Shown here: piece by piece, positions 1-7,947 of the stretch
Numbering within the stretch: position 1 is the stretch's first letter
Layout: every line of letters starts with the position of its first letter
Source of the DNA: Nitrospirota bacterium
GTDB taxonomy: Bacteria > Nitrospirota > Thermodesulfovibrionia > Thermodesulfovibrionales > SM23-35
NCBI GenBank assembly: GCA_013388455.1
Contig: JACAFF010000040.1
Span: 1 to 64,000 of the forward strand
DNA: 64,000 nt
Reading direction: 5' to 3'
Made by a program: the position numbers and the translations under genes
Notes under the pieces: generated by a model
Database searches by the model: none
Told to the model about the DNA's origin: nothing
What the model saw: only the letters and a program-made list of their open reading frames with translations

Positions 1-131
1 GCCGACCTGCCCACTTCACAATATCCGGGACATCCATCAACACAGTTGACGCATAAGCCGGAAAACGGTGATGGCGAGACCCTTGTTGTTGTTACTGTTG
101 CAGCACTTGCATTAGGTTTACTAAGACTCAT
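1..131 (-). CDS. Glutamate synthase FMN-domain family protein, N-terminal fragment cut by window edge
   Basis: Only the first 43 codons are present; the gene runs off the left edge. ATG at 131 has a strong AGGAGG Shine-Dalgarno about 9 nt upstream. The translation begins MSLSKPNASAATVTTTRV and continues into SGLCVNCVDGCPGYCEVGRS, a CxxCxxxCxxxC cluster. This closely parallels the N-terminus of the complete gene at 1546-3150, so it is a paralogue of that FMN-binding glutamate-synthase-like protein. The four cysteines suggest an Fe-S centre. A promoter with its own conserved downstream motif lies at 357-402. Identity of the missing part is inferred from the paralogue. Confidence 0.8.
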   Translation of the reverse strand, partial: MSLSKPNASAATVTTTRVSPSPFSGLCVNCVDGCPGYCEVGRS

Positions 132-356
132 TATTAATTCCCTCCTTTTTGTTAAGTATTTTTAATAAATATTAATTTTTATAGCTACGTTTTAAGTATT
201 GTTAATTTGAACAGCTAAAAAAATATTTCCTTTTAATCCCTCCTTACATTTTTTAAAATGAATTTATTTTTTAGAAAGGCATGTGACACATTATTTGAAA
301 TTAGTTGATAAAAGGCGTAGAGCTTTATACTAATAAAATATTTCATAACGGCATAA

Positions 357-402
357 GGTTACCTTTTGCTTTAAGATTAAGATATTATTAATAAAATGTC
401 AA
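357..402 (-). promoter_or_regulatory. Promoter of the edge gltB-like gene with conserved motif at the start site
   Basis: On the minus strand TTGACA (402-397), a 17-bp spacer and TAATCT (379-374) form a good sigma70-type promoter. Just downstream is GCAAAAGGTAACC (369-357), which recurs in the same position relative to the promoter at 4554-4600. The leader to the ATG at 131 is about 235 nt and AT-rich. It holds a second SD-like AAGGAGGG near 235-242 with no usable start codon after it. Otherwise nothing was recognised in the 132-499 gap. Confidence 0.6.
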
Positions 403-499
403 GAGCCGAAATTATTTTATTAGAGAAATTAAGAGAAAAAATATTTAGTATTTTTGGTGGTAGGCGGGTTATAGAGATATGTAATAAAATTTAACAATA

Positions 500-1477
500 C
501 TATCTTAATAGATCCTTAAATTTTACGAGTTCAGAAAATTTATATAGTGTTGACATTGCTTTACTAATAGTCTGTATTCCTGCTTCTTCAAGTGCAGCAA
601 TTGGATTAAGTCCGCCAACAATTATCATTCCTGCTTTGTCTAAACCAACAGGCATTTCAAGCAATGGCTGGTTTGGATTCCCTATCATCAGGATTCCGCC
701 AATTCCTTTTTCTTTCATATATTCCCTTAATTGAAATGCCTTTTCTAAGCTTACAACTGGAATCTCTCTGAAACTTGCAAGCACCTTACCTGAAAGATTC
801 TTGACAGCCCCAGAAACATACGTCATCCTGCTTTTGATGAATATCTCCAGAGGGTCAAGGGAAGAACCTTCATAACTAATAAGTGTAGTGAACCTGCTCG
901 GTTCAGAATTGATCTGGAGCACACCACCGAATTTTGATGTAACTGGAATTCCTGCTTTTAGGAAAATACCATTTATTGTGACACTACATATGGTTCCAAA
1001 ACTCACCTGACCCTCGGGAACAATAATGTCCCCAATCTTCTCACCTGCTCTTTTTAAAATAACCCTATCAGACATTACATAAGGCGATTGGAAAACTGGC
1101 TTCATTATCTTAATTGCTTCCTTCAGTTTTTCTTCTGAGAAATATGATATGTTAAGAATAATATTACCTTCTTGCGTATCGAGATCGAAATTTGTAAGAT
1201 ATGACAGAGTCTCGATTTTACTTATTACAAAGCCAACTTTTTCTGATACATGGGCATGCAAAAGTTCTTCACGTCCTTTCTGGGTAATCATCCTTCCTTC
1301 TTTTCCAAATACCTTTGTGTAACCTCTTTCATCAAGTATTTTAAGATGATACCTCACAGTTCTCTCTTTTAGTTCAACTCCATGAATCTTTAGATTTTTT
1401 GATATCTCTCTTGCTCCGATTATTTCATTTGACCTTTTATCAAGTACTTGCAAGATGGCTAACATTGTTCTGTTCAT
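500..1477 (-). CDS. nrpR: NrpR-type transcriptional regulator (winged helix + DUF128 domain)
   Basis: The 325-residue protein has an N-terminal winged-helix domain of the RNase R-HTH type (about residues 1-70, with the recognition region around ERTVRYHLKILDERGY). One NrpR regulatory domain (DUF128) follows, about 80-320, with repeated GGxL and PVGL-type motifs near the C-terminus. In methanogens NrpR represses nitrogen-assimilation genes and is released by 2-oxoglutarate; bacterial homologues are known but uncommon. ATG at 1477 follows AAGGAG. It sits between two glutamate-synthase-like genes, which suggests a nitrogen or glutamate regulatory role. A hairpin terminator separates it from the upstream gene, so it may be partly independent. 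Target sites are unknown. Confidence 0.82.
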   Translation of the reverse strand: MNRTMLAILQVLDKRSNEIIGAREISKNLKIHGVELKERTVRYHLKILDERGYTKVFGKEGRMITQKGREELLHAHVSEKVGFVISKIETLSYLTNFDLDTQEGNIILNISYFSEEKLKEAIKIMKPVFQSPYVMSDRVILKRAGEKIGDIIVPEGQVSFGTICSVTINGIFLKAGIPVTSKFGGVLQINSEPSRFTTLISYEGSSLDPLEIFIKSRMTYVSGAVKNLSGKVLASFREIPVVSLEKAFQLREYMKEKGIGGILMIGNPNQPLLEMPVGLDKAGMIIVGGLNPIAALEEAGIQTISKAMSTLYKFSELVKFKDLLR

Positions 1478-1506
1478 ACGAATTTAATCTCCTTTTCGAC
1501 ATTTTG

Positions 1507-1540
1507 AAAAGCGGGGATATAAAAATATCCCCGCTTTTTT
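1507..1540 (-). terminator. Rho-independent terminator, probably bidirectional
   Basis: A perfect 10-bp stem GCGGGGATAT / ATATCCCCGC (1511-1520 with 1525-1534) has an AAAA loop. It is flanked by four T on the minus strand and six T on the plus strand. It lies just past the stop of the 1546-3150 gene and upstream of nrpR, so it should end or attenuate the upstream transcript before nrpR. Confidence 0.85.
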
Positions 1541-1545
1541 ACTGC

Positions 1546-3150
1546 CTATTTTGCAAAAACCTCTAAAGTTTTCTCAGAGCCAAATAATATCCTGTTTGCT
1601 TCTTCCATATCAGACTCCATGATATATGGAATCCCTGTAATCTCACTTGCTTGTTTTGTTAAAGACACGAGATCAGAACGGTCAATATATTGAATAGCAA
1701 ACTTTCTTGCTCCAGCCATAAGCTGCTGAAGTCCGAGCTGTAACCTGTCACAGAATGTATACATCCCTATAGCACCAAATGGAATCTTCTTGAAGTTTTT
1801 TCCATACTTGGCCTTGAGTGTCTCAGCAGTTACAAAAATCTTTTCTTCGGTATCTCCATATTTCTTTATTTCAGCAGGAAGCTTATCTTCACTCATCCAT
1901 CTCTGGATATTCTTTCCTACCATTGCAGGAATCATTGTAGCACGTCCCATACAAACTGCTTTAACAAAAGGAGCCCCCATTGCAATCGCTTTGAAAATAT
2001 GATCTTCAAGAGAGAAGCCTCCTGCCATAGCTATATCTGGCACATATTTCCCCCTTGCTCTTAATTCAGATGCAAATTTATATGCAATTGATTCAAGATA
2101 AATCGTCGGGATACCCCACTCATTCATCATTCTCCATGGACTCATCCCTGTTCCACCGCCAGCACCATCAATGGTAAGTAAATCTATCTCTGCATCTGAT
2201 GCAAACTTCATTGCTCTCGCAAGGTCTGCAATCCTGTAAGCCCCTGTCTTGAGAGAGACAAATTTTGCTCCAATTTTTCGAAGATACTCAACACTCCTCA
2301 TAAACCCTTCATATTCAACCATTCCAAGCCTTGAATGTCTCTCAAACTCTTTAAAAGCACCTTCTTTAAACGCTTTCTGAACAACATGATCCTCTGGATC
2401 AGGCAATACAACATAGCCCCTTCTTTTTAATTCAAGGGCTCTGTCAAGTGTCTTTAACTTAACTTCTCCGCCAATATTCTTTGCTCCCTGTCCCCATTTT
2501 AATTCAAGGCATTCAACTCCAAGTTTCTCAATAGCATATTCAGGAGAACCAAGCCTTGCGTCTTCTACATTCTGCTGAAGAATAATTGCTCCATATTTGT
2601 CTTTCCATTCATTAAAAGTCTTAACCCTTCTTGCAAGTTCAGGAGAATTTACTACTTTGCCATTCTTTATCTCTGCTTCATGATCCATACCTACAACATT
2701 CTCACCAATTACAACCATGATTCCTGAAATTGCAGCTCCTATAGCCAGGCCTTCCCAGTTATCTCTTGCTATGTTTGTTGAGCCGAGAGCGCCAGTGAAA
2801 ATGGGGATTCTTAGATTCACCTTATGTTTATTGCCAATGGTAACTTCTGTTGAGACTTTTATGAATAGCGCTTTATCAGAATCCGCTTCTGTTCCAATAG
2901 CGCCTACACATGTTCCTTGAATATTAAGATGTGAATAATCTACCGGATACTCTTTAACAGCTCCTGCCGTTACCTTACCAAAAGGTTGTGGATACAAAAT
3001 TTCTCTTCCTCTGTAAGAAGACTTTCCGATTTCACAGATTCCAGGACAGCCATCCAAACAAACAGAACATATTCCTGAATATGGTGCCGGGTCTGACACC
3101 CTGTTTTTTGTTCCTGTTGCAGCACTTGCATTAGGTCTACCGTAATTCAT
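1546..3150 (-). CDS. FMN-binding glutamate synthase family protein (GltB2-like, no amidotransferase domain)
   Basis: The 534-residue protein matches the FMN/alpha-beta-barrel domain of glutamate synthase, with TIDGAGGGTGMSPWRMM and MAGGFSLEDHIFKAIAMGA typical of the FMN and Fe-S region. The N-terminal glutaminase domain and the C-terminal GXGXG domain are absent. Residues 25-45 carry CSVCLDGCPGIC, a CxxCxxxCxxxC set suited to an Fe-S cluster. This is the stand-alone form found in archaea and many anaerobes. The glutamine- or ammonia-derived substrate and electron donor are unproven. ATG at 3150 follows AGGAGG. It has a truncated paralogue at the left window edge and lies beside nrpR and an XRE/cupin regulator. 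Confidence 0.85.
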   Translation of the reverse strand: MNYGRPNASAATGTKNRVSDPAPYSGICSVCLDGCPGICEIGKSSYRGREILYPQPFGKVTAGAVKEYPVDYSHLNIQGTCVGAIGTEADSDKALFIKVSTEVTIGNKHKVNLRIPIFTGALGSTNIARDNWEGLAIGAAISGIMVVIGENVVGMDHEAEIKNGKVVNSPELARRVKTFNEWKDKYGAIILQQNVEDARLGSPEYAIEKLGVECLELKWGQGAKNIGGEVKLKTLDRALELKRRGYVVLPDPEDHVVQKAFKEGAFKEFERHSRLGMVEYEGFMRSVEYLRKIGAKFVSLKTGAYRIADLARAMKFASDAEIDLLTIDGAGGGTGMSPWRMMNEWGIPTIYLESIAYKFASELRARGKYVPDIAMAGGFSLEDHIFKAIAMGAPFVKAVCMGRATMIPAMVGKNIQRWMSEDKLPAEIKKYGDTEEKIFVTAETLKAKYGKNFKKIPFGAIGMYTFCDRLQLGLQQLMAGARKFAIQYIDRSDLVSLTKQASEITGIPYIMESDMEEANRILFGSEKTLEVFAK

Positions 3151-3243
3151 TGTGATATTCCTCCTTTTAATTTAGTATTATTTAATATTCAAAATTCAAT
3201 TTTCAGTATTACTTAATTAAAATGCCAAAAAAAAATCTTCTAC

Positions 3244-3258
3244 TTCGTTAACAACGAA
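3244..3258 (-). terminator. Small hairpin between XRE/cupin gene and gltB-like gene
   Basis: TTCGTT-GTT-AACGAA is a perfect 6-bp inverted repeat with a 3-nt loop. On the minus strand it is followed about 8 nt later by a run of eight T. It sits just past the stop of the gene at 3281-4537 and about 95 bp upstream of the next start. A weak terminator is most likely; an operator is the alternative. Confidence 0.4.
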
Positions 3259-3280
3259 AACTTAAGCTCTTAATCAACTT

Positions 3281-4537
3281 CTAAAAACTCACTAATAGTA
3301 TTTCTGCATTATCACCTCCTTCATTTTTTAATATGGAAGGCATTTCATCTTTAAGACAAACAGAATCGCCTGATTTGAGTGTCTCTATATGACCGTTTAT
3401 ATTGATAGAAATATCGCCTTTCAGAATATAGATTAATTTACCGCCTTTAGAAGGAATAACTTCATTTTTTATCTTTGCGTAAGGTTCTATAATAATAAGA
3501 GTTCCTGAAATAGATTCGTTTTTAATAATATTGAACTGTCTGAAATTTCCATTTTTATAAATAGGATTTTTAAAAATATTTTCTTTTTTGATGAGCCATG
3601 GAACATCTTCAGATTTTTTCTTTAATGTATCAGACAGTCTGACCCCAAGTGCATTACAAATCTGAATAAAAGAATGAAGTGAGGGTGTTATCTGGTTACT
3701 CTCCAGTTGACAAATAAAGCTTGGTGTAAGATTAACTCTTTCAGCAAGTTCTTTCTGGCTCATGCCAGCACAAGTCCTCAATTCTTTTATCTTTGTACCA
3801 ATATCAAACAGTTGTTCTTTTCGGGCAGATGTAATAGATATTGTCTTTTCTTCTATCTCATAAGAATGGGGCTTGAATGCTTCTCTGTTTGGCCGTCCTT
3901 CGAGTTTCAAAGCCTTGACCCATAATTTATCCTTTCTCTTGTATAACTCCAGAACTACCTGGGTTATATGTCTCAAATTTGCCTTAAATTTCTGACTGTG
4001 AGCATCTTTCTCAAGTATCCAGTATGCAACTGTTCCAAGATCATATAGACGGGGGCAAAGATAGGTAAAAAATTTATAAGTCCTATTTTCGTCTCCCCAG
4101 AGATCCTGCATGCCTGTAAGGCTATCAAAAACATACCTTCCGCCTGACTGGAATTTATCCTCAAAAGAATTCAGCAGAGAAGTAAACTGCTCTATATTTT
4201 TAGGGTCTTCAACCCTTATGACATTTACATTCGTTGAGTTTTCATAAAATTTGGTAAATGTCCTGTCATTCTTCCCCTTTCCTGATGTAAAACAGTCAAG
4301 CAACACAAAGTTATCCTGAATCGGGACACCTCCTATCTGCTGGAAAATACTGTATGGCGATTTATTGAAACTTACATATATCACATTACGCTGCTCAGCA
4401 AAGGACTGTTTGATAAAATTTAATACAAAAATTTCTGGAGAAGTTCCTGCCTCAACTTCCCAGACAACATTATCTCCCACATAGAGTGAGTCTATGAGAT
4501 TATCAAGGTCACGTATGCCTGAATTTATTTTTGCCAA
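3281..4537 (-). CDS. KaiC/RecA-like - XRE helix-turn-helix - cupin fusion regulator
   Basis: The 418-residue protein has three parts. Residues 1-235 resemble a KaiC/RadA-type RecA fold: INSGIRDLDNLIDSLYVGD at the front and a Walker-B-like strand at RYVFDSLTGM. The P-loop position reads EAGTSPEIF and lacks GKT, so ATP binding is doubtful. Residues about 248-305 are an XRE-type HTH (IKELRTCAGMSQKELAERV, then SFICQLESNQITPSL). Residues about 330-418 are a cupin with GGKLIYILKGDISI and LKSGDSVCL. Start is TTG at 4537, only about 28 nt below the predicted transcription start. The neighbours suggest it controls the glutamate-synthase-like genes, possibly with autoregulation. Its ligand is unknown. 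Confidence 0.78.
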   Translation of the reverse strand: MAKINSGIRDLDNLIDSLYVGDNVVWEVEAGTSPEIFVLNFIKQSFAEQRNVIYVSFNKSPYSIFQQIGGVPIQDNFVLLDCFTSGKGKNDRTFTKFYENSTNVNVIRVEDPKNIEQFTSLLNSFEDKFQSGGRYVFDSLTGMQDLWGDENRTYKFFTYLCPRLYDLGTVAYWILEKDAHSQKFKANLRHITQVVLELYKRKDKLWVKALKLEGRPNREAFKPHSYEIEEKTISITSARKEQLFDIGTKIKELRTCAGMSQKELAERVNLTPSFICQLESNQITPSLHSFIQICNALGVRLSDTLKKKSEDVPWLIKKENIFKNPIYKNGNFRQFNIIKNESISGTLIIIEPYAKIKNEVIPSKGGKLIYILKGDISININGHIETLKSGDSVCLKDEMPSILKNEGGDNAEILLVSF

Positions 4538-4553
4538 CTATGTCTCGGTGAAC

Positions 4554-4600
4554 GGTTACCTTTTGCATTAAATTTAATGAATTGAACCTATAAAAGTCAA
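4554..4600 (-). promoter_or_regulatory. Promoter of the KaiC-XRE-cupin regulator with conserved motif
   Basis: On the minus strand TTGACT (4600-4595), a 17-bp spacer and TTAAAT (4577-4572) are followed by GCAAAAGGTAACC (4566-4554), identical over 13 bp to the motif at 357-369. Flanking bases between -35 and -10 are also partly conserved. The geometry suggests an operator overlapping the transcription start. Confidence 0.6.
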
Positions 4601-4728
4601 GAAAAGATATCCCCCTTGATTTGATATAGATAATTTTTTTAAACTGTGTATTTATCTTAAAGATTTTCCTATTCACTTAAATTCTAAGAATCTGATAAAT
4701 TAGAATATCTTTTCAAAAAGGAAACTAA

Positions 4729-5604
4729 ATGTATTTTCAGGATTTGATTCTAAAGCTCCAGCAGTTCTGGGCAGTAAAGGGATGTATTCTTTTACAGCCT
4801 TATGATATAGAGGTTGGAGCAGGAACCTTTCATCCTGCAACTTTCTTCAGAGTTTTGGGGCCGGAGCCGTGGAAAGTAGCATACGTAGAACCTTCCAGAA
4901 GACCAACTGATGGAAGATACGGAGAAAATCCGAACAGACTTCAACATTACTATCAGTATCAGGTAATTTTGAAGCCGTCTCCTTCTGACAGCCAGGAAGT
5001 TTATTTGGAAAGTCTTTCGTATCTGGGCATAGACCCCCTGAAACATGATATCAGGTTTGTAGAGGATGACTGGGAATCGCCAACACTCGGGGCATGGGGT
5101 CTTGGCTGGGAAGTATGGCTTGATGGAATGGAAATAACCCAGTTCACATATTTTCAACAGGTCGGAGGTATTGATCTCAAACCTATCTCTTTAGAACTTA
5201 CTTATGGGCTTGAGAGAATCGCCATGTATCTTCAGGAAGTTGACAATGTGTTTAGTCTTGACTGGTGTAAGGGGATAAAATATGGCGAAATACACCACAT
5301 GAATGAAGTCGAATTTTCAAAGTATAATTTTGATTTTGCTGATACGGAACTACTTATGAAGCAATTTGAGTTTTATGAAAAAGAAGCGATCAGGCTAAAC
5401 AAGCTTGGGCTGGTGCTTCCATCATACGAATACTGCTTGAAATGTTCTCATACATTCAATCTACTCGATGCAAGAGGTGCAATCTCTGTTACAGAAAGGA
5501 CAACTTATATCGGTCGTGTTAGAAACCTCGCACGTCATTGCGCAAATGCATTTTATAAGCAACGTGAGAAGATGGGATTCCCTCTGTTGAATACAGCTAC
5601 CTAA
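4729..5604 (+). CDS. glyQ: Glycyl-tRNA synthetase alpha subunit
   Basis: The 291-residue protein is the full usual length for GlyQ, the class II catalytic alpha subunit of the bacterial alpha2beta2 glycyl-tRNA synthetase. It shows [34 protein letters not shown] and [13 protein letters not shown], all family hallmarks. ATG at 4729 follows AAGGAAAC. The beta subunit gene glyS usually follows directly, but here the next gene is on the opposite strand. The stops overlap: the glyQ stop at 5602-5604 shares bases with the stop of the minus-strand gene at 5601-5603. GlyS must be encoded outside the window. Confidence 0.97.
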   Translation: MYFQDLILKLQQFWAVKGCILLQPYDIEVGAGTFHPATFFRVLGPEPWKVAYVEPSRRPTDGRYGENPNRLQHYYQYQVILKPSPSDSQEVYLESLSYLGIDPLKHDIRFVEDDWESPTLGAWGLGWEVWLDGMEITQFTYFQQVGGIDLKPISLELTYGLERIAMYLQEVDNVFSLDWCKGIKYGEIHHMNEVEFSKYNFDFADTELLMKQFEFYEKEAIRLNKLGLVLPSYEYCLKCSHTFNLLDARGAISVTERTTYIGRVRNLARHCANAFYKQREKMGFPLLNTAT

Positions 5605-7049
5605 AACCTCATCATCACCCTGTATGTTAATTTTACCTCTTTGTCTTTTGGCACAGGGACACTGAATTCTACTGTGGATGCTTCGGTCTTTATATACTCA
5701 TGTGATGAGCTTAGCATTTTCCACTCTCCTGGTATCGGTTCTATAACTTTAACCACAACATCCTCTTTTTTATGATTCCTCAATGATATCTCTAAAGCAG
5801 CTTCGTATGTGTCATATGCTATCTTCTTCCAGTCTGTCTGCTTCCGGTTCCCAATTACATCGAAAGCATCACCAAGCTTTACCCTGATTTTTTCATCCTT
5901 AGGTGTATGGTCTATCAAATCCTCACCAACAAACTGGAGACTCCCTTCACTGTCTTTCTTATTTACTCGGACAGTGCCTTTCGGCAAAGGCATACCAAGG
6001 TTATTCTCTTTTTTATTTTCTATCTCTACAAATACTGAAACTTTCTGATTAGACATGATTTCACCATACTGACTTCGGTAATAATATTGGGCGCCATAAA
6101 AAACAAGTTCTTTTTTTACAGGTATATCTACTGCTGTCAGAAGACTGATCTGTTTTGTCTGATTTTCCTTGATCGTAGAAGGTCTCTGAAGCGTATAAAT
6201 ATGATATTCGAAAAATTCTTCTTCCTTAAACTGTGGTGCTGCCTTTACTGCTGTTTCAGCCACCTGCATCATCTTTTGTCTGTATTCAAACTCATCACGC
6301 ACCCTGTGAACATCTCCTGCAACAAGTTTTAGTTGTGCATTTCTATAAGTAGTTCCACTTTTATTGTCAATGGTAACCCAACCTGACATATCCGCCCTGT
6401 CATCTTTCTCATTTAATGTGAGAACATAATCAGACCTCCAGTTGATACCATTAGTCAAATAAGATGCTTCAATTTTCTGTGTGGCTGAGGAAGTATTTTC
6501 AAGAAGCCATACCAGCGTTGGCTTTGATATAAGACTTTCAGGGACCTCAGGAAAAATTACACGACCTGGATGACCGAAGGTAATTTCATCTTCTATCCTG
6601 TAAATAGGACCGCCATTATTTGAAAGGAGTGTAGCAGTTACAATCTCTTCACGCTCTGTATAAGGATTTTTGTAGAAAAGTTTTACTTCTTTACCTACAT
6701 ATTTATCAAGAAGTTTTTGGGGGTTGAGCAGGTCGTATTCATAATTCTGCTCCAAAATCTTAAGACTCTGGAGATCAGTGAGAGATTTTATATGCACACT
6801 CGTTGGAATAATCTGGGAGGCAACATCCATAAATCTCAACTCTTTTTTTCCTTTTGGCAATTTAATCTCCCTCTGGTCTTTCACAAGCCCAAGGTTAACA
6901 TTGTAAATGGTCACCGCTATACCGGTCTGGTCTTCAAGGCCGGTCGAGAGAATGTCTGATTTATTGCTTTCAGCCATTACATTTGAGATTTTTCCAGATA
7001 CAACCAGAAAACCGATAATTAAAAAAATGTAAAATGATTTTTTGCCCAT
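5601..7049 (-). CDS. Exported DUF4139-type protein
   Basis: The 482-residue protein starts at ATG 7049, which has AGGAGG 6 nt upstream; an upstream ATG at 7073 lacks a ribosome site. An N-terminal signal peptide ([19 protein letters not shown]) targets it to the envelope. The body matches the DUF4139 fold: [17 protein letters not shown] near the front, [13 protein letters not shown] in the middle, and a C-terminal beta-rich segment with EIPGEW/EPIPGEW-like and [13 protein letters not shown] motifs. Function in this family is unknown. It converges on glyQ with overlapping stop codons. Confidence 0.75.
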   Translation of the reverse strand: MGKKSFYIFLIIGFLVVSGKISNVMAESNKSDILSTGLEDQTGIAVTIYNVNLGLVKDQREIKLPKGKKELRFMDVASQIIPTSVHIKSLTDLQSLKILEQNYEYDLLNPQKLLDKYVGKEVKLFYKNPYTEREEIVTATLLSNNGGPIYRIEDEITFGHPGRVIFPEVPESLISKPTLVWLLENTSSATQKIEASYLTNGINWRSDYVLTLNEKDDRADMSGWVTIDNKSGTTYRNAQLKLVAGDVHRVRDEFEYRQKMMQVAETAVKAAPQFKEEEFFEYHIYTLQRPSTIKENQTKQISLLTAVDIPVKKELVFYGAQYYYRSQYGEIMSNQKVSVFVEIENKKENNLGMPLPKGTVRVNKKDSEGSLQFVGEDLIDHTPKDEKIRVKLGDAFDVIGNRKQTDWKKIAYDTYEAALEISLRNHKKEDVVVKVIEPIPGEWKMLSSSHEYIKTEASTVEFSVPVPKDKEVKLTYRVMMRF

Positions 7050-7187
7050 TTCAAACCTCCTTAAAGAAAGCATAATGGTTGTATTGTATCAAAACATAGG
7101 GATTATGGGTAATTAAAAGCCTCTATCTAATTTTTTCATAAATTTTTAAACTATAGACAGGATAAAATATTTGACAAGAGACAACAA

Positions 7188-7763
7188 TTGAACGATCTTC
7201 TTGCTCTTACAATTATTATCTTCTGGCTTATAATTCCTCTGTTCTGGATACCTGTGCATTATGCCACTTCCTTTTTAAGAAAAATAGGCTTACTAACCTA
7301 TGCGATGCCGTTATTTACATGGCTGCCTCTTTCATATTTAATCTATAAAAATAAGAGTTGCCTGTTTGAGTTCAGAATAGATATGCCTGAGATTATAAAT
7401 TTCATCGGAATTCTAATATTGATTACCGGGACTCTCCTTCATATTTGGACTGCCCGCCTGCTCGGCCTCTGGGGAATTATAGGGGTTCCTGAGATAATAA
7501 CGAAAACAAAAAAACACTTTGTAACAAAAGGCCCATTTTCAATCGTCAGGCATCCTACTTACCTGGCACATACATGTATGTTCTCAGGTGCTTTTTTTAT
7601 AACCGGTGTGATGGCTGTTGGCATCATCACAATACTGGATTTTTTAACTGTTACAACGCTGATTATTCCCCTTGAAGAAAAAGAACTTGCAAGTCGGTAT
7701 GGCAAATCATATCAGTCTTATAGAAAAAAAGTACCTTACAGACTAATCCCGCGGTTATTTTAA
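7188..7763 (+). CDS. Isoprenylcysteine carboxyl methyltransferase-like membrane protein
   Basis: The 191-residue protein has about four to five transmembrane segments and the ICMT/PEMT signature VTKGPFSIVRHPTYLAH, followed by a C-terminal EEKELASRYGKSYQSYRKKVPY. Families with this motif transfer methyl groups from SAM to lipid or cysteine substrates at the membrane; the substrate here is unknown. The start is TTG at 7188 with a weak AAGAG upstream. It is transcribed away from the DUF4139 gene and stands alone. Confidence 0.8.
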   Translation: MNDLLALTIIIFWLIIPLFWIPVHYATSFLRKIGLLTYAMPLFTWLPLSYLIYKNKSCLFEFRIDMPEIINFIGILILITGTLLHIWTARLLGLWGIIGVPEIITKTKKHFVTKGPFSIVRHPTYLAHTCMFSGAFFITGVMAVGIITILDFLTVTTLIIPLEEKELASRYGKSYQSYRKKVPYRLIPRLF

Positions 7764-7865
7764 TACCATTCAATTAACTCTGTGCTATAATCAAAAAAAC
7801 TGGAGCATAAACAAACTGCCATGCTTCAAGACTACAGGGTATCAGAAAATTATAAACTGGCGATA

Positions 7866-7899
7866 TTCTGTCATTGCTGCTTCCACAGGAATGACAGAA
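7866..7899. repeat. Dispersed palindromic repeat
   Basis: TTCTGTCATT (7866-7875) and AATGACAGAA (7890-7899) form a perfect 10-bp inverted repeat around a 14-bp loop containing GCTTCCACAGG. The form resembles the TGTCATTCCTGC-type dispersed repeats common in anaerobe genomes. It lies between the methyltransferase and activase genes. Confidence 0.55.
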
Positions 7900-7947
7900 A
7901 GAAACTATGTAGCAATTTAAAGGAAATTTCAAGCAAAAAGGTTTTCG

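Noticed and set aside
132-356. Riboswitch in the long leader of the edge gltB-like gene
   Set aside because: AT-rich with no recognisable conserved helices or known aptamer sequence.
4681-4706. ATTCTAA...TTAGAAT inverted repeat before glyQ, possible T-box
   Set aside because: Only 7 bp in AT-rich DNA, with no T-box sequence and no specifier structure.
7764-7947. Possible small gene before the activase
   Set aside because: No ribosome site or coding pattern; the region is mainly a palindromic repeat.
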